Shown: positions 9,560 to 18,212, counted from the stretch's first letter. The stretch: 64,000 nt of DNA from Terriglobia bacterium (GCA_020073085.1 JAIQFV010000012.1:62001-126000); one strand, 5' to 3'. Numbers and translations are program-made. Notes: generated by a model not told the origin, from the sequence alone.

Positions 9560-10350
9560 CCCGAATTCCGATGTTGAATGCCATGATCAAGGTCGGAGGG
9601 AGATTCAATCCCCATTATTATAGAGGATGATAAATTATTGTGACGCCGCCCGTGCAGGAATTGCCACATTGGTGGGGTCTTGGGTGGCCGAGTCGTGTCA
9701 CTATGTTTTATCATCCTCTATAGATGATTTTCGAATATCGCTTTAGGCCCGGAGGGCTCTCAGATTGTAGCCCCACCTGAAGCTCCGTCCCGCGTTCTTT
9801 GTGGGGCGGAGCGAGGGTGGGGTACCGGTCTCCCGATCACATCGGAGCCCCGCTTGCGGGGCGAAAGAATCTGTCGAGTGGATCTTCGGACAACCCTACA
9901 TTAATTCCATGGCATGTTCCTCTCCGCTGTGCTTTCTTTCCACTCCCCGTTCCCTTCTCGCTTTACGAATGAGTGGAGCCCGACTCCACCGGTTGGATTC
10001 ACGAACCGATATCTGGACCCGGGAGGCCTTTCCTGGCTGCGGGCGCGCCTGCGGAAGATCTCCTTTCCGCAATAGAGAGGAACTCTTTCCGAGTGCAAGG
10101 AATCGAATAGGACGTTCGGTATACTTGGCTCTGGGACATCGTTTCGCCCCGCCAGCGGGGCTCTCACTTTTTCTCTCCTCGGTACCCCGCCCTCGCCCCG
10201 CAAAGAGAAAAAGCGCGGGGCTCAGGCGGGGCTACAATCTGACAGCCCTCCGGGCCTAAAACGAAGCTGCCTGTCCCCGCAGTTCAGCGGTTCATTGGCA
10301 CCATGGCCCCTCCGGGCCTAGAGCGACAGCCGCCTCGCTCGAAAAGCATC
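9560..10350 (+). repeat. long-terminal-inverted repeat element, copy 1
   Basis: The core (9744-10258) begins TAGGCCCGGAGGGCT and ends AGCCCTCCGGGCCTA. The two ends are inverted copies of each other for roughly 130 bases, including a GTAGCCCC(A/G)CCTGA block and an inner GCCCCGC-GCGGGGC hairpin. Flanks shared with the other copies extend it to 9560 (CCCGAATTCCG) and to 10350 (GCCTCGCTCGAAAAGCATC). Related copies are at 29739-30420 (same orientation) and 23998-24533 (reversed, truncated). No conserved open frame is seen. It may be a non-autonomous mobile element or a structured RNA. Confidence 0.8.
9619..9722. mobile_element. 104-bp MITE-like element inserted in the repeat
   Basis: Terminal inverted repeats of 26 bases match at 23 of 26 positions; the outer 16 are perfect (TATAGAGGATGATAAA and its complement at 9707-9722). 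The element interrupts the flank of repeat copy 1: the other two copies read through the same place (ATTAGTGGATGC-TTTTCGAA type sequence) without it. It has no coding capacity. A related half-end (GATGATTAAGTATAGTGACAC) occurs at 10762-10782. The parent transposase is not in this window. Confidence 0.75.
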
Positions 10351-10907
10351 GACCGATGGTACAGAGTCAGACATCTCTCCCTCTTTCTCCGGTCCCTTCA
10401 AGGGATAAACAATTCCATTCTTCCTTCATTCCATTCCAATCGATTTGAATCGAAGAGCCGAGCCCTTCGTAGACGCCCTTAGTTTCGGAATTCGGGTATA
10501 CAGCTCCATCCCGCATTGATCGGGGGTGATTCCTTGCAGGATATAGAAGTCCCCCCGAATTCTTCCGATTATCCGGGCTCGATATGCCGGGTTCGGAGCC
10601 CTGCCTTCCGAGCCGCTTTGATTTGACGTTCATCGCAGGAGACAAAAAGTTCCGCTCCCCTGCTCCTCCGGCGAGTTCGCCAGGTATTAAGCTCACCGCT
10701 TCCGTCTGACGTGACAACCCTGTTCCCTTCTTGAGAATCCAAGGCAGCAGAACGGATTGATGATGATTAAGTATAGTGACACCGCTGGAGGAGTTTGGCA
10801 ATGATGTGCGGCTCTGCCGCTTCCGCCGTGGATGACCGGAAACCTCGTGGGGAGTTTGCCCGTAGGGGAAAGGGATGGACATCACGACAACGACACAAGG
10901 AGATCCT
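10351..10907. other. intergenic region, no gene seen
   Basis: 557 bases between repeat copy 1 and the next coding region. No plausible gene is seen on either strand. It contains the half-end related to the MITE (10762-10782) and, at its right end, the AAGGAG ribosome-binding site of the next gene. Confidence 0.6.
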
Positions 10908-12413
10908 GTGAAACGTCTCGTCCGCGCCTTTTTCGCATGCACCTTGTTGGCCGGCATTCCCGCGATTCTATCTGCGCAGTCCCCCCAGCGCTTGGTCGAT
11001 GATTACATCAAGGCCCTGGGCGGCGCCCGGGCGCTCCGCAGTATCGCCAACACGACCTATGCCGGAAAAATTGTCGATCACACCACCAGCGAGACGGGAT
11101 CCTATCGTCTTCAACTGAAAGCGCCGAACCGGATTTATACCGAGATCCTCTGGACAAAGAACCGGTGGAGCGAGGGGTTCAACGGAAAATCCGCGTGGCG
11201 CCAGGATCCCGCCTCGGGCTTGACTACCCTCACCGGCCCGGAGAGCACCCGGCTGAAGACGAACGCCTCTTTTCGCAACGATCATCTGCTCTCTTACAAG
11301 AAGGAGAAAACACGGCTCCGTTTTCTGGGGCGCGACGAAATAAACGGGGTGAGCGCCAACGTGATTGAGGTCACCACGCGGTCCGGTCTCAAATACACGC
11401 TCTGTTTCGATGTGAAGACTTCCCTCCTGATCGCTGAAAAGGATTCCCTCTCGTCCGAATCCAGGGAGCTGGATTTCTCCGATTATCGGGCGGTAGACGG
11501 TGTGAAGGAGCCCTTCCGGTTTTCTTGGAAGGAAGGGTCAAATTCCTACGACGTCACCCTCACCGAGGTGACCCACAATGCAGCCATCGATGCTCGGCTC
11601 TTTGACATTCCCAAGGTCTCTTCGGATCCGATCCCCGACATCGCCTCGCTGCTGGCGGCGGTGACCGCCAACCAGAAGCATCTTGAAGAGATTGTCGAAA
11701 ACTACACCTACACGGAGGTCAGCCGCGAAATCGAGGTCGACAAGAAGGGAACCCTCAAGGACAAATCCGAAGAAGAATCCGAGGTGTTCTACGTCCAGGG
11801 CAAAGAGGTGAAACGACTCATCAAAAAGAATGGCCAGGATCTAAGCGCGGCCGAGCAGAAAAAAGAACAGGACCGCGTGACTAAAGAAATTCGCGAAATT
11901 GAAGAGCGGCACAAGAAGGAAGAGGAACAGGAGAAGCAGGGGAAGAAAAAGAACGATGAGAACGAAGTGACGATTTCCACTTTCCTCAAGGTCGCACGGT
12001 TTGTCAACCCGCGACGAGAGCGTTTCCGCGGTCAAGACGTGGTTGTCTTCGACTTCGAGCCGAAGCCCGGCTATAAATCACAGACCCGTGGAGAAAACCT
12101 CGTGCAAAAGCTGGTCGGCGTTGTCTGGATTGATGAACACGCCAACCAAGTGGTCCGGTTGGAAGCGCGTCTCAGCGATTCCTTCAAAATGGCCGGGGGC
12201 CTGCTGGTCACCATCCTGCCCGGGTCAGCCTTTGTTTTCGAACAGGAACTGGTCAACAATGAAGTCTGGTTGCCGTCCTATGCAGAGGTCAACCTCTCAG
12301 GAAAGTTCCTGTTGTTCAAGAGCGTCTCCGCAAATCTGGTCCTTCATTACAGCCAGTACAAGAAATTCAACGTCGAAACGTTGTCCGAAATCAAGAGTCC
12401 GGGCAAGAAGTGA
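10908..12413 (+). CDS. exported outer-membrane lipoprotein-sorting-like protein
   Basis: 501 residues from the GTG at 10908, which has AAGGAG six bases upstream. An N-terminal signal peptide ends near ILSAQSPQ. The first half (LVDDYIKALGGARAL, then KAPNRIYTEILWTKNRWSEG) resembles LolA-like or outer-membrane lipoprotein-sorting proteins common in Acidobacteria. The middle is a strongly charged coiled-coil-like stretch (about residues 280-350, rich in Lys and Glu) and the C-terminal part is a second beta-rich domain ending GKFLLFKSVSANLVLHYSQY. No catalytic motif is evident. A periplasmic or outer-membrane role is inferred; substrate unknown. Confidence 0.8.
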   Translation: MKRLVRAFFACTLLAGIPAILSAQSPQRLVDDYIKALGGARALRSIANTTYAGKIVDHTTSETGSYRLQLKAPNRIYTEILWTKNRWSEGFNGKSAWRQDPASGLTTLTGPESTRLKTNASFRNDHLLSYKKEKTRLRFLGRDEINGVSANVIEVTTRSGLKYTLCFDVKTSLLIAEKDSLSSESRELDFSDYRAVDGVKEPFRFSWKEGSNSYDVTLTEVTHNAAIDARLFDIPKVSSDPIPDIASLLAAVTANQKHLEEIVENYTYTEVSREIEVDKKGTLKDKSEEESEVFYVQGKEVKRLIKKNGQDLSAAEQKKEQDRVTKEIREIEERHKKEEEQEKQGKKKNDENEVTISTFLKVARFVNPRRERFRGQDVVVFDFEPKPGYKSQTRGENLVQKLVGVVWIDEHANQVVRLEARLSDSFKMAGGLLVTILPGSAFVFEQELVNNEVWLPSYAEVNLSGKFLLFKSVSANLVLHYSQYKKFNVETLSEIKSPGKK

Positions 12414-12443
12414 TGGGTGAACCCGTCCCCAGCTGCGGGACCT

Positions 12444-12608
12444 CTATGGTTTTTCTTCCCTGAATCCCCGCGAAAGTCCTCCCAGCACAACCAGAGCAAT
12501 TGCGAACACGTAAGAGCTGGTCAAGAGTGTGATCGTCTTGGTCAAGAGCAGGACCGCGAGGATTAAACAGATTCCTAGAAATAAATATGCCGCTATCTTC
12601 TTATTCAT
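12444..12608 (-). CDS. small two-segment membrane protein (54 residues)
   Basis: A short frame reads ATG to TAG and encodes a 54-residue protein beginning MNKKIAAYLFLGIC and ending GGLSRGFREEKP. It has two hydrophobic segments separated by a short linker and a positively charged tail, as in small inner-membrane proteins. The ribosome-binding site is weak (GGGG about 13 bases upstream). It converges with the preceding gene. Function unknown; the composition is what makes it look real. Confidence 0.5.
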   Translation of the reverse strand: MNKKIAAYLFLGICLILAVLLLTKTITLLTSSYVFAIALVVLGGLSRGFREEKP

Positions 12609-12640
12609 GAAATTCCACGCCCCATCGGGCTCTCACCACC

Positions 12641-12791
12641 ATTCATCGGGGTTGACCTCATGCCCGGGTCGGTCGTTAACGACCGACCCCTTCGCCACCA
12701 ACCCCGATGAATCGGGGTACGACTTCCAGCTCGCCTGTTCGCGCCGCTAAAGCGGCGGGCTGCAGGAAGCCAAGTCCCCTCAAAGGGGACT
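12641..12791. repeat. cluster of nested perfect palindromes
   Basis: Four hairpins follow one another. A 14-bp stem (ATTCATCGGGGTTG, 12641-12654, with its complement at 12699-12712) encloses a perfect 24-bp palindrome at 12666-12689 centred on GTTAAC. Next come CGCCGCT-AA-AGCGGCG (12742-12757) and AGTCCCCT-CAA-AGGGGACT (12773-12791). They lie between two genes that both read away from or end near them, and could act as terminators, REP-like elements or transposition substrates. Confidence 0.75.
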
Positions 12792-12896
12792 ATCCTATTC
12801 CAGCCGGACTCTCAATTTCCTAACCCAGTGGACAATCATCTTCACACCTACTCGCCTTTGAACTTCGTGGGGCTCCGCCCTCCCTGACGTCAATCC

Positions 12897-13772
12897 TCAA
12901 TGTGCCTCCAGCCAACGGCTCACTCGATCGTAGATCTCATGTTTCTCGGGCTCGTTAAAGAGCTCATGGTACAGGCCTGGGCAGAGCCCAAACTCCTTGT
13001 CGCTTGACCCAAGACGCCTAACGAATTGCTCGGTTGCTCCGGGGCTGGCAATTCGATCTCCGCTTCCCTGAAGAATGAGCATCGGAAGACGGATTCGCGG
13101 GGCCGCCTCCATGACCTCACTCATCGTCTTTGTGGCTTCTGCGAACCAGCGCGCGCTGACCCTAAAATTGACGAGCGGATCGGCGGTGTAAGCGGGCGCG
13201 ACTTCGGGTGAACGGCTGAGATGGAACGGATCCAATCCATTGTGCAATCGCAGGCGAGGCATCCACCGCCCCGCCATTCGGCCGATCATTAATTTGGCGG
13301 GCGGAATCGGGGCTGCGACCCCCAGAAGCGGGGCTGAAATGACCATTCCATCGACGCGCTCCGGGTGAGACGCCGCGTAGGCTAGCGCGATAAGCCCTCC
13401 CATGCTGTGGCCGATGACAAACAGCCGGCGCGACGGGCCCTGGGCTCGCGCGCGGGATATGAACAGATCCAGGTCATCCACGTAATCGCTGAAACGTTCA
13501 ACGTGTCCCTTCAGCCCTTCTGATTTCCCATGCCCGCGGTGATCATAGACGGTCACCGCATAATTATGCAAACCCAGGTGTCCAATGAGCGCACTGTAAC
13601 GCCCGCTGTGCTCGCCGAAGCCGTGCGCCAGGACAATTTCCGCAACCGGGTTGGCATTCGTGTACCGGCGCGTGAAAAGTCGCAGGCCATCCGGCGTGGT
13701 GAGGTATTCGTCGTGGGATTGCAGGAGTTGTAATCCTCCTTCGTGTGAAGGGCCTGGCTGCTCCCTATCCAT
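12897..13772 (-). CDS. alpha/beta hydrolase, monoacylglycerol lipase type
   Basis: 291 residues from the ATG at 13772 (a TTG eight codons upstream is an alternative). Serine-hydrolase fold of the Hydrolase_4 group: oxyanion region AHGFGEHSGRY, nucleophile elbow GHSMGG, acid in LQGSGDRIASP and histidine in GLYHELFNEPE. These three residues match monoglyceride lipases, which release fatty acid from monoacylglycerols or lysophospholipids. There is no signal peptide, so it is probably cytoplasmic. It stands alone. Confidence 0.88.
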   Translation of the reverse strand: MDREQPGPSHEGGLQLLQSHDEYLTTPDGLRLFTRRYTNANPVAEIVLAHGFGEHSGRYSALIGHLGLHNYAVTVYDHRGHGKSEGLKGHVERFSDYVDDLDLFISRARAQGPSRRLFVIGHSMGGLIALAYAASHPERVDGMVISAPLLGVAAPIPPAKLMIGRMAGRWMPRLRLHNGLDPFHLSRSPEVAPAYTADPLVNFRVSARWFAEATKTMSEVMEAAPRIRLPMLILQGSGDRIASPGATEQFVRRLGSSDKEFGLCPGLYHELFNEPEKHEIYDRVSRWLEAH

Positions 13773-13958
13773 CGGGCTGTGCCTGGGAGAGCGCAAAAAG
13801 GTTCAGACCAAATGAGGACGGGCCTTTCTTCTGCCTTCTGACCTCCGACTTCTGACTTCTTCTGCCGCGATGGATGTCCTCAACCAGATCGTCACCAAAT
13901 GTCGAACTATCTCTTCACACATTCCACATTTTAGAATCCAAACGTCTGCGGGAGCAAC

Positions 13959-14393
13959 TTAGAACAAAAAAGGCACCATGCGCTTTGTGCGCGCCATGTA
14001 TTGCCAGTACTCCGGGTAGCGTTCGGCGACAAGTCTCTCCTCACACAACATTCGCACAAGCGCGCCGGCCAGTAAGAGTAAACCAAAGAATATCGACAGC
14101 AGGGACCAGTGCGCCAGAATGCCAGCCCATCCGAACAAGGACACGGATGTGTAGATCGGATGACGGATGAAAGCGTAAGGACCGGTTGTTACCAGCCCGC
14201 CCTTGGTCGGACCGGCACTGGCGTGAAAACTGCGGATTCCAAATGTCAGCCGTGCCCATATCAAGAGGACGAGCGCGCACGCCTGAACGGCCATCATTGC
14301 AGGCGATGCCGAAAAGAGCGAATGGGTGGAAATCAGGCCTGCCAAGGCGAGCACCATGATGGCCAGTCCCAAAATAGAGAGAGTCCTCAACAT
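13959..14393 (-). CDS. isoprenylcysteine carboxyl methyltransferase (ICMT)-like membrane protein
   Basis: 144 residues with about four membrane segments. The C-terminal half carries the phospholipid methyltransferase/ICMT signature: GPYAFIRHPIYTSV followed by EERLVAERYPEYWQYMARTKRMVPFLF. Members use S-adenosylmethionine to methylate small or lipid substrates, but the bacterial ones are mostly uncharacterised, so the substrate is unknown. It is followed 104 bases upstream on the same strand by the CsaA-like gene. Confidence 0.8.
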   Translation of the reverse strand: MLRTLSILGLAIMVLALAGLISTHSLFSASPAMMAVQACALVLLIWARLTFGIRSFHASAGPTKGGLVTTGPYAFIRHPIYTSVSLFGWAGILAHWSLLSIFFGLLLLAGALVRMLCEERLVAERYPEYWQYMARTKRMVPFLF

Positions 14394-14497
14394 AGTGGAA
14401 AGCTCGCTCTTGACGCGCTAAATTGACATTCGAAAAAATCGAGCGGGACACAATCTTTTTCGCTTGCTTCCATGCCGGGCCATTCGCCGGGTTCGCA

Positions 14498-14848
14498 TCA
14501 TCCCGCCCGGGTGCCGTTAGGAACCGGACCTTCCGGGACGGCCAGCACCGGTCGAACGCCATCGGCGTACCCGATATCAAACAGCATGCCTTCCGACAGC
14601 TCCCCCAGCATCTTCTTGGGCGCCAGGTTCACCACAAACAATGCCTGCTTGCCTTCCACCTCATGGGGATCTTGCCGTTCTTGTTTCATACCGGCCAGAA
14701 TGGACCGCTGGAAGTCTCCGAAATCAACAATCAATCGGACCAGCTTTGCCGATTGGGGAACCTCTTCCACCCGCAGGATGGTACCCACGCGAATATCCAC
14801 CTGATTCAGGAGATCGATCGAAATGATGGGCTTGACGGGAGCTGCCAT
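14498..14848 (-). CDS. tRNA-binding domain protein, CsaA-like
   Basis: 116 residues forming a single OB-fold tRNA-binding domain of the type at the C-terminus of MetRS and in CsaA: DIRVGTILRVEEVPQSAKL, then VNLAPKKMLGELSEGML. GAGG lies just before the ATG. Stand-alone members are proposed to be tRNA-binding or chaperone-like; function here is not further constrained. The gene lies in a row of minus-strand genes with 47 bases to the lipoprotein gene. Confidence 0.85.
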   Translation of the reverse strand: MAAPVKPIISIDLLNQVDIRVGTILRVEEVPQSAKLVRLIVDFGDFQRSILAGMKQERQDPHEVEGKQALFVVNLAPKKMLGELSEGMLFDIGYADGVRPVLAVPEGPVPNGTRAG

Positions 14849-14895
14849 AGATCCTCACAAATTCTATTGATAAGTTACTAACCGCTCAACCGGCT

Positions 14896-15417
14896 TCAGT
14901 TCAGAGGCCCCTTCGTCAAAGTGATGTCGTCGACCCACACCGTCCCTTTGCCGTTAATAACGACGTTCAACTTGATCAGTTCAGGCTTTTGTCCCTTCTG
15001 CAAAAAAAATGGTGTTTCCATGGTCGTCCAGTCAATGGTCCCGGAAAGGGGGTTCTGCAAGGCCCTGGAAAAGTACTCCCCGGACCCGGGAAACACACAC
15101 CACATTTCAAGATAAGCCGTGCCGATCACATTCTGTGTTTTCAGATGGGCGCGATAAGTGAGGCGGGCATTTTCAACGTTGACATCCTTGACTTCATACA
15201 ACCTCACGGTGACCGGTTGCGAGGTATCGATTCTTAAGGCGCCATTCCCATCGCTCGAAGTACTCTTGTCAAAGGTAACTCCGGACTGGGTCAGAACCCC
15301 ATCCATGTTTGCGATTGGAATGGATTTGATCACCTCCGAAGGGGTCCTGGCCTTCTGGCAGCTTGTCACCATGAACAGAATGAGGATCGAGCCCCACACG
15401 ACGAAACGCTTCAGCAT
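14896..15417 (-). CDS. lipoprotein of unknown function
   Basis: 173 residues from the ATG at 15417, with GGGAGGGAG upstream. The signal peptide ends in a lipobox-type MVTSC. The mature part looks like a carbohydrate-binding-type beta sandwich (NARLTYRAHLKT, TYLEMWCVFPGSGEYFS, GTVWVDDITLTKGPLN, the last stretch typical of such folds). It lies 20 bases after the ATC-hydrolase-like gene, so the two are probably co-transcribed. The ligand is unknown. Confidence 0.75.
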   Translation of the reverse strand: MLKRFVVWGSILILFMVTSCQKARTPSEVIKSIPIANMDGVLTQSGVTFDKSTSSDGNGALRIDTSQPVTVRLYEVKDVNVENARLTYRAHLKTQNVIGTAYLEMWCVFPGSGEYFSRALQNPLSGTIDWTTMETPFFLQKGQKPELIKLNVVINGKGTVWVDDITLTKGPLN

Positions 15418-15437
15418 GACTCCCTCCCTTATCATCC

Positions 15438-16091
15438 TCAGTTGGACCTTGTCCGCACAAACCGGAAGTCGCAACAATCATCCCCCCGGCCAATCGTTTT
15501 CGTGCGTTCGAATCGAAGATGCGGAGAAACATCTTTGTAGAGCAGATCGTCGCCCCGACAGAATGAGGATGTGAGTTCAGCAGCGCCGAACGACGTCAAA
15601 ACCTCCCAGTAGAAACATCGATGAATCTTGAAGGCGACTTGTTTCGGGCCCACTTCCAGCCATTCGACTTTCCACCCGGCCTCGGGGTAGCTGACGCGCA
15701 TCACGGGCCGGGTGAACCTTCGAATCAAATGATAGAAAAGCGCGAACTTTCCAACCCAGGCCGCTCTCCTCCGGACGGCTTCCACTCGAATCTCGATGAT
15801 CCGGTCCACCACTTCCAGGGCCGGCGCCTGGGTGATCCCCTCCTCGCGAAGGACCTGGTACAAGGCAAGGGCAGGCAGAATGTTCTTTTCCAGGTGCATG
15901 CGTAACGCCCGTTCAGGATATCGAATGCAAAGACCGAGGAGGGCAGAATACCGGGTCTGGACCTTTGCAAGCACTTCCCTGCCTCGGACCTTCCCTAATT
16001 CCTCGGCCAGCCCTTGTTGGAAGCACCGGATGATCTTTCGTGGAAGACTTCTCCCACCCGACTTTGTTGACTCGCTTTCGGGAATACTCAC
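15438..16091 (-). CDS. L-2-amino-thiazoline-4-carboxylic acid hydrolase-like protein
   Basis: 217 residues from a GTG at 16091 that has AAGGGGG five bases upstream. The C-terminal half matches the ATC hydrolase family: a conserved aromatic CFYWE, then FC-DD segment (ELTSSFCRGDDLLY) and the ending LRFERTKTIGRGDDCCDFRF. Family members open the thiazoline ring of ATC to give S-carbamoylcysteine; many relatives, this one likely included, have unknown substrates. The N-terminal half is helical. It lies directly upstream of a lipoprotein gene (20-base gap), an unexplained pairing. Confidence 0.75.
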   Translation of the reverse strand: MSIPESESTKSGGRSLPRKIIRCFQQGLAEELGKVRGREVLAKVQTRYSALLGLCIRYPERALRMHLEKNILPALALYQVLREEGITQAPALEVVDRIIEIRVEAVRRRAAWVGKFALFYHLIRRFTRPVMRVSYPEAGWKVEWLEVGPKQVAFKIHRCFYWEVLTSFGAAELTSSFCRGDDLLYKDVSPHLRFERTKTIGRGDDCCDFRFVRTRSN

Positions 16092-16152
16092 AAAGCCCCC
16101 TTGAAATACAAACGTCAATTAATATGTCACAAGGCCTTTCCGGGTTCAACGT

Positions 16153-16178
16153 TGGGGCGGACGCCGCGGCGGACGCCC
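16153..16178. repeat. short GC-rich hairpin repeat
   Basis: GGGGCGGACGCCG-like hairpin with ends GGGGCG and CGCCCC, and a following TCCACGATGTCTCC. The hairpin and tail are like those at 3148-3195 (GGGGCGTCC... CGCCCC then TCCACGATTTCTCC), so it is a dispersed element. Confidence 0.7.
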
Positions 16179-16229
16179 CGACAACAAACATTCCACGATG
16201 TCTCCGTGCAAGTTCATTTCCATCGAGAC

Positions 16230-17078
16230 CTACTCGGCGCGTTTGAGGCTGGAGTGCTCGGCCAGCATCTTCTGCTGGGTGCGAATCTCGTCCAGTTGAC
16301 CCTTGAAGGCCTCTCTGCCGATATCGTGTCCATTATTGATTTTTCCAAAGAGTCCCACTACGTCGGAAAAGCCTTCGAGATCTTTGGCCTGTTTGGAATT
16401 CGGGCCCAAAGACCCCTCTTGCTTGAGTCGGGCAATTCGAGTGGCGAGGGCTGCCGCCGGGTCTTTGGACGCTGCCACGCCATCCAGATCCGCAATCAGG
16501 CCCGCCAGGTATTGAGCCTCGCTCTTGCGTGAAGCCTCCAGCTTTGCCATTTCGCTGGGAATTCCGAGTGCAGTCCGATCCTCGAACACCACGAGCGAGG
16601 GATACACTTCAACTGCCACCGGGGTTGCACCGGCTGACCGCACGGTAAAATTCCTCGTGATTTGACGTGTCGTCGCGGGAGAGAAAGTTAAGGAGGGGCT
16701 GGCAACCTCCGGCTGATTCTTAGCGATGGCCAGATTCTTGATCAGGTCCTCCCCGCCTTCGCTGGGGGCTCCCCTGCCGTCGGCGAACCGGAGCCAAAGA
16801 TGGTAGTTGAAGGCGGTGATCACCTGGCGGGAATTGTTTTGAAACTCAATTTCGAGGGACACCATCGTGACCCCCGCAGGCAGCGTCGAACTATGGGACG
16901 AATTCACGGCGGCGTGCTTTACTTGAAGGGCCGCCTCAACCGCCGCATTGTGCGTCAGCGCGGGAGGCGAAGCGGGCTGGCTTCCACCTTGCCCCGTGCC
17001 CGGTGCTGAAGGCTCTGTTTGCCCTGCTATGATCAGCGGTGTTAATAGGAGAAGAATCAGGATCGAGTTTTTTCTCAT
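16230..17078 (-). CDS. exported protein of unknown function
   Basis: 282 residues. A signal peptide (SILILLLLTPLIIAGQTEPS) precedes a Pro/Ser/Gly-rich linker, then a beta-rich domain (VTMVSLEIEFQNNSRQVITAF, typical of a FixG/DUF-like immunoglobulin fold) and a helical, charged C-terminus (TRIARLKQEGSLGP, TQQKMLAEHSSLKR). No enzymatic motif is seen. It stands alone between the ATC-hydrolase gene and the accessory island. Confidence 0.7.
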   Translation of the reverse strand: MRKNSILILLLLTPLIIAGQTEPSAPGTGQGGSQPASPPALTHNAAVEAALQVKHAAVNSSHSSTLPAGVTMVSLEIEFQNNSRQVITAFNYHLWLRFADGRGAPSEGGEDLIKNLAIAKNQPEVASPSLTFSPATTRQITRNFTVRSAGATPVAVEVYPSLVVFEDRTALGIPSEMAKLEASRKSEAQYLAGLIADLDGVAASKDPAAALATRIARLKQEGSLGPNSKQAKDLEGFSDVVGLFGKINNGHDIGREAFKGQLDEIRTQQKMLAEHSSLKRAE

Positions 17079-17192
17079 AAAGCATCCGAGGTGAACAGCA
17101 CCGCCGAGGCATGGAGGGCCGCAAGAGATAGTGTATACGTCTGGAAAGGAAAGGAAAAATGGAAAATGAAGATATGAGGGCGGGTATGCAAC

Positions 17193-17933
17193 TTACATCG
17201 CTAACCCGACTTCCTCTCGACCTTTTTTTAGAGGCATCTCATCCCAAGTTCGTCCTTCAAGCTCTCGTCCCGCTTTTTTCTTTCGGACGCCGCCCCATTG
17301 CTTGAAGAAGAACGGCACACCGGCGGACCTGCAGTGGTCGCGGATTGATCGTACCCAGTCCACCCTCATCGGGCGCGCGCCGGGGCCCGATTCACCTCCT
17401 ACAATCACCCAATCAATTCCCCGAAGATCCAGACTCTCCAAAGGTCCAAGAAGCGGTTCAAGGGAGAGAAACTTAATCTTGGCGTCGGTGCTGCGGAGAA
17501 AATCGATGCGACCAACGTAATCCTGGTTTTCGACGCTGACTCCCATCCAAATGTTCTCGGTCCAAGGCAGCAACGAGCTCAGTCTCGAGAGCCGATCTGC
17601 GCGTTTGGTCAGGATTTGAAAGCGGTGCCACCGGGCCTTAGCCATCACCACAAACATCTTCTGAATGAAATCAAACGGAACGTCGAGATGGAAAAGGTCA
17701 CTCATGGAGTTTACGAAGATCGTTTGTGGCCTTTTCCAGCGCAGAGGCAATTCCAACGAATCTTCGTGCAAGGTAAGTATGAAGCCGTTGAGATAATGGG
17801 GCTGGCCCATCGCCTGCAAGCGAAACGCCATACGTTCCGCATAACAGTGCTTGCACCCAGGACTAATCTTGCTGCACCCCGTCAGGGGGTTCCAGGTGGA
17901 TTCAGTCCACTCAATGGAGGAATTGGCAGCCAT
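17193..17933 (-). CDS. Gp37/Gp68 family (three-Cys-motif, DUF5131) protein
   Basis: 246 residues. The N-terminus shows the hallmark [20 protein letters not shown] followed by C-x2-C (cysteines 20, 27 and 30), and the C-terminus the [18 protein letters not shown] and PFFFKQWGG motifs. This family, widespread in phages and mobile regions, is radical-SAM-like in its cysteines; its activity is unknown. By established gene context it is nearly always beside a three-Cys-motif partner (TcmP). Here only a 43-codon scrap of such a partner remains upstream, overlapping this start codon (TAATG). The ribosome-binding site is weak without that coupling. Confidence 0.88.
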   Translation of the reverse strand: MAANSSIEWTESTWNPLTGCSKISPGCKHCYAERMAFRLQAMGQPHYLNGFILTLHEDSLELPLRWKRPQTIFVNSMSDLFHLDVPFDFIQKMFVVMAKARWHRFQILTKRADRLSRLSSLLPWTENIWMGVSVENQDYVGRIDFLRSTDAKIKFLSLEPLLGPLESLDLRGIDWVIVGGESGPGARPMRVDWVRSIRDHCRSAGVPFFFKQWGGVRKKKAGRELEGRTWDEMPLKKGREEVGLAM

Positions 17934-18064
17934 TAGGAGATTCCCCTACGTCGGTACTTGTTAAAAATATCATTAACTATATCTGCGGCGACTGGCTTCT
18001 GGGAAGCGAACAACAAATCATAGACGAATGCTGCCCCTAAGTTAACCGAAAATGCCCTGCTGCC
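17933..18064 (-). pseudogene. probable 3' remnant of tcmP (three-Cys-motif partner)
   Basis: An open frame of 43 codons ends in a TAA that overlaps the ATG of the three-Cys gene as TAATG. It encodes a tail (FVYDLLFASQKPVAADIVND, then [11 protein letters not shown]) that resembles the C-terminal end of TcmP proteins, in which a LLFAS-type segment closes the protein. It is closed upstream by a stop and has no start, so most of the gene is deleted. Identification rests on position and a short motif. Confidence 0.5.
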
Positions 18065-18212
18065 TCAATTCTGCATCCTGACACCATCGATTTTTCTTAC
18101 ATGATGGGCCGGACATTTCTAAATCAACGAGTGTCTAGAGCATTGAAGCCCTGGCTGTTGTCTAAGGGCGAGATGTATGTATGATAATATATCATTATTC
18201 GATGTATTTATA

